Assembly (NCBI GenBank): GCA_035606335.1
Contig: DATNFP010000059.1
Coordinates: 1-19,636 of the forward strand
Origin: DATNFP01 sp035606335
GTDB taxonomy: Bacteria > Bacteroidota > Bacteroidia > Chitinophagales > Chitinophagaceae
Length of the DNA: 19,636 nt
Direction of reading: 5' to 3'
Shown piece by piece: positions 13,971 to 19,636 of the stretch. A program made the translations under genes and the position numbers. Position 1 is the stretch's first letter. Each line of letters opens with the position of its first letter. Under the pieces are notes generated by a model that worked only from the letters and a program-made list of their open reading frames with translations, ran no database searches and had not been told where the DNA came from.

Positions 13971-15038
13971 ATGATTCATCTTTTTAGCCCTTTAAAGATC
14001 AGGGATATAGAATTTAGAAATCGTATTGTGGTGTCTCCCATGTGCGAATATTCAAGTGAGGACGGTTTTGCAAACGACTGGCATTTAGTGCATTTAGGAA
14101 GCAGGGCGGTAGGGGGCGCAGCATTGATCTTTACTGAAGCCACTGCAGTATCTCCGGAAGGCCGCATTTCTCCATTCGATCTGGGTATTTGGAAGGATGA
14201 GCATATAGACATGCTGCAGCGAATAGTCAATTTTATTCATCAGCAGGGTGCTGTTGCCGGAATGCAACTGGCACATGCAGGCAGAAAAGCATCAGTAACC
14301 CAACCATGGAATGGTGATAGGCTTATCCCAGTATCCGAAGGTGGCTGGATACCTGTTGCGCCAAGTGCTATTCCTTTTTCCTCTGACCATGCTATACCAA
14401 TTGAATTAGATCGGGACGGAATGGATAAAGTAATAAACGATTTTAAGAATGCTGCGGGAAGAGCCCTAAAAGCGGGTTTTAAAGTAATAGAAATACATGC
14501 TGCTCATGGCTATCTTATTAATGAATTTCTTTCCCCGCTGAGTAATAAACGTAATGATGACTACGGAGGCTCATTTGAAAATCGTATTCGCTTCCTTTTA
14601 CAAATAGTCGCTGCCATACGAACTGAATGGCCTGAAAAATATCCACTGTTTGTGCGGATATCAGCCAGCGATTGGGTAGATGAAGGCTGGAGAATTGAAG
14701 ATTCAGTGGCATTAGGAAATATTTTAAAAGATAAAGGGGTTGATTTAATTGATTGCTCTTCAGGTGGGGTTATTCCGGGGGTAAAAATTCCTGCGGCGCC
14801 GAGTTACCAGGTGCCTTTTGCCGAGGCAGTAAGAAAAGGATCAGGCATAATTACCGGAGCAGTTGGTATTATTATAAAAGCCGACCAGGCTGAATCAATC
14901 CTTTCCGATGGCCGGGCAGATATGATTGTTATGGCCCGTGAATTATTACGCGACCCTTATTTTCCTATTCATGCAGCCAAAGAGCTAAACTATGATATAA
15001 AATGGCCCGTGCAATATGAAAGGGCGAAAAGGAAATAA
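13971..15038 (+). CDS. namA: Old-yellow-enzyme-family NADH:flavin oxidoreductase, YqjM/NamA-like
   Basis: A 355-residue FMN-dependent TIM-barrel ene-reductase of the YqjM type, which reduces activated C=C bonds using NAD(P)H. Diagnostic residues: SPMCEYSSEDG with Cys25 and Tyr27 (the flavin-tuning cysteine and adjacent tyrosine of this class), LAHAGRKAS, the substrate-binding pair EIHAAHGYL (His176 and His179), FLSPLSNKRNDDYGGSFENR, and the phosphate-binding end MIVMARELLRDPYFP. It starts 21 bases after egtD with no terminator between, so it is probably the last gene of the operon. Its substrate here is unknown; a housekeeping or stress role unrelated to ergothioneine is equally possible. The 164 bases after it are AT-rich and show no clear terminator. 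Confidence 0.88.
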   Translation: MIHLFSPLKIRDIEFRNRIVVSPMCEYSSEDGFANDWHLVHLGSRAVGGAALIFTEATAVSPEGRISPFDLGIWKDEHIDMLQRIVNFIHQQGAVAGMQLAHAGRKASVTQPWNGDRLIPVSEGGWIPVAPSAIPFSSDHAIPIELDRDGMDKVINDFKNAAGRALKAGFKVIEIHAAHGYLINEFLSPLSNKRNDDYGGSFENRIRFLLQIVAAIRTEWPEKYPLFVRISASDWVDEGWRIEDSVALGNILKDKGVDLIDCSSGGVIPGVKIPAAPSYQVPFAEAVRKGSGIITGAVGIIIKADQAESILSDGRADMIVMARELLRDPYFPIHAAKELNYDIKWPVQYERAKRK

Positions 15039-15202
15039 GCAATCTATATTTGTTTTTAATTAATTTATTATTTTTTTTGCTTCGGCTCCTAACTATTGCA
15101 ATACTCTTTTATTAATCTTACTTTTAGAATATTAGTCTAAATTCGAAAAACATTTTTCTGTTTAGCGAGCATTTTTTTAGAGGACATTTAATAGATAAGC
15201 CT

Positions 15203-15766
15203 TTGTTTGAAATAATAGCAATAGGAGGTTCCGCCGGTAGTTTGCCGGTGTTGATGAATATACTAAAGGTCTTGCCTGATAATTTCCCAACTCCTATCGT
15301 CATTATTGTACATCGCCTAAAAAACGCATTCAGCGAAATGGACAAAATATTATCCTTGAATTTTAGACCCTTCAGACTTTATGAACCGGAAGATAAAACT
15401 CCAATTGAAAAAAATCATATTTATCTTGCGCCACAAAATTATCACCTGTTGGTAGAAGAAGATAAAACATTTAGTCTCGACTATTCTGAATTAATTAACT
15501 ATACGCGTCCTTCTATAGATGTAAGCTTTAATAGTATTTCTTACGTATATCATGATAAAGCATTGGCAATTTTGTTAAGTGGTGCAAATAGAGACGGTGC
15601 GGAAGGGATAAATAATATAATACTAAATGGAGGTACAGGCATTGTACAAAATCCTGAAACGGCCGAATACACAGCAATGCCTCAATCTGCGATCAATAAA
15701 AATGAGCATTTAAAAATTCTTTTTCCAGAACAAATTATTGACTTTATTAGTTCTCTTCATAACTAA
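15203..15766 (+). CDS. Stand-alone CheB-type protein-glutamate methylesterase domain
   Basis: 187 residues form just the CheB esterase domain without the usual receiver domain. The catalytic triad is visible: Ser10 in IGGSAGS, His37 in IIVHRL, and Asp131 in LLSGANRDGAEG. YLAPQNYHLLV and PETAEYTAMPQSAI are also typical. The start is a TTG at 15203; the frame is open back to a TAG at 15125 with no ATG, and the family N-terminus (FEIIAIGGSAG) fits this position, so a non-ATG start seems real. In chemotaxis CheB removes methyl groups from receptor glutamates. No CheR partner or receptor is visible here. The kinase gene begins 10 bases downstream, pointing to a shared signalling role. Confidence 0.85.
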   Translation: MFEIIAIGGSAGSLPVLMNILKVLPDNFPTPIVIIVHRLKNAFSEMDKILSLNFRPFRLYEPEDKTPIEKNHIYLAPQNYHLLVEEDKTFSLDYSELINYTRPSIDVSFNSISYVYHDKALAILLSGANRDGAEGINNIILNGGTGIVQNPETAEYTAMPQSAINKNEHLKILFPEQIIDFISSLHN

Positions 15767-15776
15767 CATATACTTG

Positions 15777-16886
15777 ATGGTAGCTACAAAACAAAAAGAC
15801 TTTACAATACTTTTAGTTGATGACAGAAAGGAGAACCTTATGGTGTTGGAGGATTTGCTCCAGGCAGAGGGGCGTTGTTTTATAAAAGCTGATTCAGGTA
15901 GGGATGCCTTGCAAATGATAAAGCAAAATAACGATATTGGGTTAATTCTGTTGGATGTGCAGATGCCTGATCTAAATGGCTTTGAAGTTGCAAGAGTACT
16001 AAAGGCGGACCGTGCTACGCAAAATATTTCCATCATATTTGTTACTGCCATCAGTACAGAACAACAATATGTTTTAAAAGGCTTTGAAGAAGGAGCGGTT
16101 GATTATTTGCAAAAACCTTTGGACCTGAATATCGCAAGAGCTAAGGTAAATGTATTTGAGAAGCTTTATTTCTATCAGCAGGGGTTAAAGAACGCGCTGG
16201 ATGAAAAGGAAATTATCAATAAGCAACTTGAGCGCTTTGCCTATATAGTAGCTCACGATCTCAAATCTCCTTTATCCGGTATTTACTCATTGTTATCGCT
16301 TTTAAAAACAGATGAGCGATTGTGGATGATGAAGGATGTAATGGAGTATGTAGACATTATTTCAAATACCACATCTTATTTGTCCGGTATGATTGCCTCT
16401 ATACTGGAGTATGCAAGGCAGAGTGAAGAGCAGCAGAATGTAGAAAATGTGGACGTGCATGAATTGATATCTGAGGTATCACATTTGTTATTGCCTGCAA
16501 ATAATGTCAATATAAAGGTAGAGAACGATCTGCCGGTCATCAAAACAAAAAAGCTGAAGTTGCTGCAGGTATTCCAAAACCTGATAAGCAATGCTATAAA
16601 ATATAATGATAAAGCAAACACAGAGATCTTAATAGGCGCTAACGATAAAGGTGAGTTTTATGAGTTTTATGTAAAAGATAATGGGCCAGGCATAGAAGAA
16701 AACGATGTGCAGCGGGTATTCAAATTGTTTGAGGTGGGAAATAACAGGCTGAATGATGGAGACAGCACAGGGATAGGGTTAAATATATTCAAAATGTTAG
16801 TTGAAGAGCAGGGAGGAGAAGTAAAGGTGGATTCCATTTTAGGCGAAGGGAGTACTTTTTTCTTTGAATGGAAAAAAAGGATTTAA
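15777..16886 (+). CDS. Receiver-histidine kinase hybrid (response regulator/sensor kinase)
   Basis: With the ATG at 15777 the protein has 369 residues and no membrane segment, so it is cytoplasmic. The N-terminal receiver domain (about 8-125) has the acidic pair Asp15/Asp16, phospho-acceptor Asp60 in LILLDVQMPDLNG, Thr90, and Lys113 in LQKPLD. A coiled linker (about 128-150) leads to the HisKA domain with the phospho-accepting His160 in AYIVAHDLKSPLSG. The HATPase domain has the N box NLISNAIKY, G1 VKDNGPGIEE, and G2 STGIGLNIFKM. An upstream TTG at 15738 would overlap cheB and add 13 residues. It follows the CheB gene by 10 bases. A receiver placed before the kinase suggests it takes phosphate or a signal from another kinase. 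Confidence 0.88.
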   Translation: MVATKQKDFTILLVDDRKENLMVLEDLLQAEGRCFIKADSGRDALQMIKQNNDIGLILLDVQMPDLNGFEVARVLKADRATQNISIIFVTAISTEQQYVLKGFEEGAVDYLQKPLDLNIARAKVNVFEKLYFYQQGLKNALDEKEIINKQLERFAYIVAHDLKSPLSGIYSLLSLLKTDERLWMMKDVMEYVDIISNTTSYLSGMIASILEYARQSEEQQNVENVDVHELISEVSHLLLPANNVNIKVENDLPVIKTKKLKLLQVFQNLISNAIKYNDKANTEILIGANDKGEFYEFYVKDNGPGIEENDVQRVFKLFEVGNNRLNDGDSTGIGLNIFKMLVEEQGGEVKVDSILGEGSTFFFEWKKRI

Positions 16887-16910
16887 TTCGTGGAATAGTG
16901 AAATATAGTT

Positions 16911-17960
16911 TTGGATAAAATATTCGTAATTATCTCTCCCGGATTTCCTGCAAATGAAGCTGATACAACATGTCTGCCCTTTGCACAGTCGTTTATTAAA
17001 TCACTGAATAAAAATTTCCCTTCATTAAAAATAATTGTGCTTTCTTTTCAATACCCTTTTTTTAAGGGTATGTACCAGTGGAATGGCAATACTATAATCA
17101 GCTTTTATGACAAGGGGAAAGGAAAAATTAAACGTTTCCTTTTTTGGCGCAAAGTATGGAGACAGCTTAAAAAAATAAACAAAGAAAATACTGTTGTCGG
17201 ATTGTTTAGTTTCTGGTGTACAGAATGTGCATTTATAGGAAAATATTTTGGCTGGTATTATCATATTCCTCATAAGACCTGGATAATAGGCCAGGATGCT
17301 AAAAGAGATAATAAATATGTTAAGCTTATCAGGCCAAGAGCAGAAAACCTTGCCGCAATGTCTGATTTTTTGGTAGAGCAGTTTTTTAAATCTCACGGTA
17401 TTAGAGCTAAATATGTAGTTCCAAACGGTATTGACTTATCGGAGTTCACGCCTTACAATGGACAAAAAGACATTGACGTATTAGGTGCGGGCTCATTAAT
17501 ACCCTTAAAACAGTATAATATATTTATAGACGTTGTAAGCAAGTTAAAATATCAATTGCCCGGAATTAAAGCCATCCTTTGTGGCAGAGGGCCTGAAGAA
17601 GAAAATCTAAACCAAAAGGCTAACGATATGCAGCTTGATAACAATATTTCTTTTCAAGGTGAAATAGAGCATGCCGAAACCTTAAAATTGATGCAGCGAA
17701 CAAAAATATTCTTACATCCATCATCTTATGAAGGATTTAGCACAGTTTGTCTTGAAGCATTATATGCTGGCGCCCATGTAATTAGTTTTTGTAAACCAAT
17801 GTCGAAAGAAATAAAAAACTGGCATATCGTAAAAAATGATGATGAAATGGTAAAAAAAGCACTGGAATTACTGACAGATACACAAACCAAATACGAGCGG
17901 GTACTTGTTCAATCAATGGATGATTCAGTAAAAGCTATTATGAAATTATTTGGCTGCTAA
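16911..17960 (+). CDS. Glycosyltransferase, GT4 family
   Basis: A 349-residue GT-B-fold glycosyltransferase. The N-terminus KIFVIISPGFPANEADTTC is the first Rossmann strand and loop. The C-terminal domain has VVPNGIDLSEF, DVLGAGSLIPLKQYNIFID, ILCGRGPEE, and the donor-binding SSYEGFSTVCLEALYAG with the EX7E motif. The start is a TTG at 16911, because a TGA lies just upstream (16899-16901) and no ATG precedes the conserved first strand. A perfect TAnnTTTG (TAGTTTTG, 16906-16913) overlaps the start codon, but its position makes it unlikely to be this gene's promoter. The gene follows the kinase by 24 bases. Its tail overlaps the convergent glycosyltransferase by 15 bases. Donor and acceptor sugars are unknown; polysaccharide or lipopolysaccharide assembly is probable. 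Confidence 0.85.
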   Translation: MDKIFVIISPGFPANEADTTCLPFAQSFIKSLNKNFPSLKIIVLSFQYPFFKGMYQWNGNTIISFYDKGKGKIKRFLFWRKVWRQLKKINKENTVVGLFSFWCTECAFIGKYFGWYYHIPHKTWIIGQDAKRDNKYVKLIRPRAENLAAMSDFLVEQFFKSHGIRAKYVVPNGIDLSEFTPYNGQKDIDVLGAGSLIPLKQYNIFIDVVSKLKYQLPGIKAILCGRGPEEENLNQKANDMQLDNNISFQGEIEHAETLKLMQRTKIFLHPSSYEGFSTVCLEALYAGAHVISFCKPMSKEIKNWHIVKNDDEMVKKALELLTDTQTKYERVLVQSMDDSVKAIMKLFGC

Positions 17961-19070
17961 TGCCTTGCAGATACTGTATATTCTATTTGCGATAGCTTTG
18001 AAAGACAGCTCGCTTTCGAAGTGATTTGCTATCGCGGCCGATAGTTCTCTTCGTTGTATTGTTTCGGACTTTTTTAATGCTTCAAATAAGCTATCAACAT
18101 TGCCCGGTTCAAATAATATGCCTAATTGTCCATCAACTGTAATTTTTCTAAATGCAGGAATGTCTGTGACAATTGGAATACAATCGCACGCAATTGCTTC
18201 CAGCACTGCAAGGCCTGTACTTTCTTCATGACTTCCAGATATATAAAAATCAGCTGCACTATACCAATATGGGAGATCTTCATTTGCAATTTTGCCGACC
18301 AAGTAAACGGCCTTTTTTAAAAGATCGCTTTGGTCGATTAGTTTCTTTATATCTGGTAAAAGATCTTCTGTTTGATAAATAAAGTAGAGTTTAGCCAAAG
18401 GGTTAACTTGTAAATATTTATCAAATCCTTTTAATACAGTCAAAGGGTCCTTATTTTCATTCAGCCTGCCGACCCATAAAAAGTTATAGTTATTAGTTAG
18501 TCCCAATTTTGTTTTACTGCTTTCCTTTTCTTTTCTTGTTTGAAGAGCAGATACTTCAAATACTTCATAGCATTTACTAACCTTTTTAATGATCTTTTTA
18601 TCCAGCCACTCTTTTGCATTATCCAGAGAAGTAAAGAAGTAGGCATCTATTGCTTTGTCCGCCAGTTTATTGAATATTCTTTTTCGCTTAAATGGAGTAT
18701 CTGTATGGTATTGTGCCATAATAACCGCATTCCTACCGGCAACAAGTCTCAAAAATATCGTCTGTAGAGGGAAACCTAATCCCTGTACCAATATAAAGTC
18801 AGGTTTTTGTTTTTTTACATATTGCAATGTTTTGAATGGAATATGCCAAAAATTGTTGCGGCTTTTGAAAAATGTATAACGTACTTCATTAATGATCCTT
18901 TCCCCTTCATAATTTATGTGCTCAATGACATTTATCTGCAAATCATCTTTAATAAAATTCACATACCCATAGCCTCCCTTATGGCTATTTATAACTTCTT
19001 CAGGAATACTATATTCCGGAAGAAAGTTAAATGATATATCTATAAGCTTCAGGCTATTCTTGTTTTTCAG
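17946..19070 (-). CDS. Glycosyltransferase, GT4 family, with unusual or frame-damaged start
   Basis: The first conventional start codon is a GTG at 18962 (338 residues), but the same frame continues upstream with clearly protein-like sequence, SLKLIDISFNFLPEYSIPEE and then NSHKGGYGYVNF. This supplies the first beta-strand and glycine loop that a GT4 enzyme needs. I therefore place the start at the CTG at 19070, giving 374 residues. An ATG at 19077 is one base out of frame, with an A5 run (minus strand) between; loss of one A would join them. The C-terminal domain has NFLWVGRLNENKDPLTVLKGF, and ISGSHEESTGLAVLEA with the EX7E pair. The gene is convergent with the other glycosyltransferase and overlaps it by 15 bases. 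Confidence 0.75.
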   Translation of the reverse strand: MKNKNSLKLIDISFNFLPEYSIPEEVINSHKGGYGYVNFIKDDLQINVIEHINYEGERIINEVRYTFFKSRNNFWHIPFKTLQYVKKQKPDFILVQGLGFPLQTIFLRLVAGRNAVIMAQYHTDTPFKRKRIFNKLADKAIDAYFFTSLDNAKEWLDKKIIKKVSKCYEVFEVSALQTRKEKESSKTKLGLTNNYNFLWVGRLNENKDPLTVLKGFDKYLQVNPLAKLYFIYQTEDLLPDIKKLIDQSDLLKKAVYLVGKIANEDLPYWYSAADFYISGSHEESTGLAVLEAIACDCIPIVTDIPAFRKITVDGQLGILFEPGNVDSLFEALKKSETIQRRELSAAIANHFESELSFKAIANRIYSICKALAAK

Positions 19071-19214
19071 AGTACATGTATTAAAAATGGAAAGTAACGA
19101 TTTTTTAAACCCATTTCAGGAAAACTTCTTCCCATTTGACATACATTTCCTTCCATTTGAGATAGTCTTTACTGTGCTTGGATTATTAATTTAATATCTT
19201 TAAATTCCCTCACC

Positions 19215-19636
19215 ATGGCCAAAACAAAGAAAATAATAGCGTGCAATTCTTTTTACAATATCATTGCTGATGATTATAATAGCCGGCTCACAGAATCAGA
19301 TAATAATGTAAGAAAAGTTGTAAGCCTCACATTTAAAAGATATGTAAAGGAAGGAAATGTTCTGGACTTTGGCGGAGGAACAGGACTTGATTTGCAATGG
19401 TTGCAGGATTCTGGATATAAAGTTTTTTTTCTTGAGCCATCTGTCAATATGAGGGCAGTAGCAAAAAAAAATACATTAAATCATACTGCAATAGTCTTTG
19501 TTGAAAATAATACAGATTTTAGTAAATGGTCACCGGAACATTTACCCTTCGATGGGAAAGTGGAGGGGGTATTAGCGAATTTTGCAGTTTTGAATTGTAT
19601 TAAAAATATTGATGAATTTTTCAGTCAGGTGGCATT
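19215..19636 (+). CDS. SAM-dependent methyltransferase, N-terminal part (runs off the window)
   Basis: The ATG at 19215 begins a frame that stays open to the window edge, giving 140 residues. The start MAKTKKIIACNSFYNIIADD and the segment DDYNSRLTESDNNVRKVV resemble the lead-in helix of class I methyltransferases. VLDFGGGTGLDLQWLQDSGY (about residues 54-73) is motif I for SAM binding, with FFLEPSVNM carrying the acidic residue after strand 2. GVLANFAVLNCI is the motif IV region. It is divergent from the minus-strand glycosyltransferase, and the neighbours suggest small-molecule or sugar methylation in glycan synthesis, but the substrate cannot be read. A TATCTTTA at 19195-19202 resembles a -7 box, yet the nearest TTG is only 14 bases upstream. 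Confidence 0.75.
   Translation, partial: MAKTKKIIACNSFYNIIADDYNSRLTESDNNVRKVVSLTFKRYVKEGNVLDFGGGTGLDLQWLQDSGYKVFFLEPSVNMRAVAKKNTLNHTAIVFVENNTDFSKWSPEHLPFDGKVEGVLANFAVLNCIKNIDEFFSQVA

Noticed and set aside
15123..15158. Small inverted repeats TTTAGA/TCTAAA and GAAAAA/TTTTTC before the CheB gene
   Set aside because: Arms are short and AT-only, at a level expected by chance in AT-rich spacer. There is no T-run or operator context to support a terminator or binding site.
16906..16913. Perfect TAnnTTTG (TAGTTTTG) at the glycosyltransferase start
   Set aside because: It overlaps the only plausible start codon and has no TTG at -33 spacing, so it cannot drive this gene.
11835..18962. Selenoneine pathway, with the EgtB as SenA and a glycosyltransferase as SenB
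   Set aside because: The glycosyltransferases are typical GT4 enzymes in separate units at least 3.9 kb from egtB, and no SenC-like selenophosphate synthase is seen. SenA itself cannot be fully excluded by eye.
19178..19202. TTG...TATCTTTA as a promoter for the methyltransferase
   Set aside because: The -7-like box is good, but the 14-base spacer is too short for the Bacteroidota promoter pattern.
1..19636. CRISPR arrays, tRNA or rRNA genes, insertion sequences, phage or defence genes
   Set aside because: Read through on both strands, no regular repeat-spacer pattern, tRNA-like fold, transposase or integrase motif was seen.

Overview
The window comes from a member of the Bacteroidota, most likely a Chitinophagaceae-like lineage. 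Start codons mostly lack a Shine-Dalgarno sequence. Several upstream regions carry the Bacteroidota -33/-7 promoter pair (TTTG, then TAnnTTTG about 19 bases later). The gene content also fits: a DUF3078-type outer-membrane protein, an early-lipobox lipoprotein, orphan two-component and CheB proteins, and small lineage-specific proteins. No rRNA, tRNA, CRISPR array or insertion sequence was seen.

Layout. (1) 1-406 is the C-terminal end of an outer-membrane barrel-type protein, followed by a strong intrinsic terminator. (2) 407-3601 is an accessory stretch: a gene-poor spacer with degenerate interspersed repeats, a small membrane protein on the minus strand, two small proteins of unknown function, and a pair of exported proteins (one resembling the SecD periplasmic head, one an outer-membrane barrel). 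Another copy of the repeat closes it. (3) 3700-7727 is conserved housekeeping: scpA; a minus-strand lipoprotein; divergent from it tsaD, overlapping a trmN6-like tRNA methyltransferase gene (both products act near tRNA position 37); and a convergent small membrane protein.

(4) 7821-15038 is the most interesting region: a tight same-strand run of six genes, possibly led by a tiny cysteine-rich ORF. It encodes a flavin disulfide reductase, a betaine-type ABC ATPase, a permease fused to a substrate-binding domain, EgtB, EgtD and a YqjM/NamA-type ene-reductase. EgtD and EgtB are the core enzymes of ergothioneine synthesis, and the transporter has the architecture of the EgtUV ergothioneine importer. 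The inferred unit makes, imports and redox-cycles a thiohistidine betaine. The binding domain of the permease fusion is circularly permuted: the half normally at its C-terminus comes first, and the half normally at its N-terminus comes last. No EgtA, EgtC or EgtE is present in the window.

(5) 15203-16886 is a signalling pair: a stand-alone CheB methylesterase domain and a receiver-histidine kinase. (6) 16911-19636 is a glycan-related stretch with two convergent GT4 glycosyltransferases and the start of a SAM methyltransferase cut by the window edge. The genes from 15.2 kb onward use non-ATG starts unusually often, and one glycosyltransferase extends well upstream of its first conventional start.
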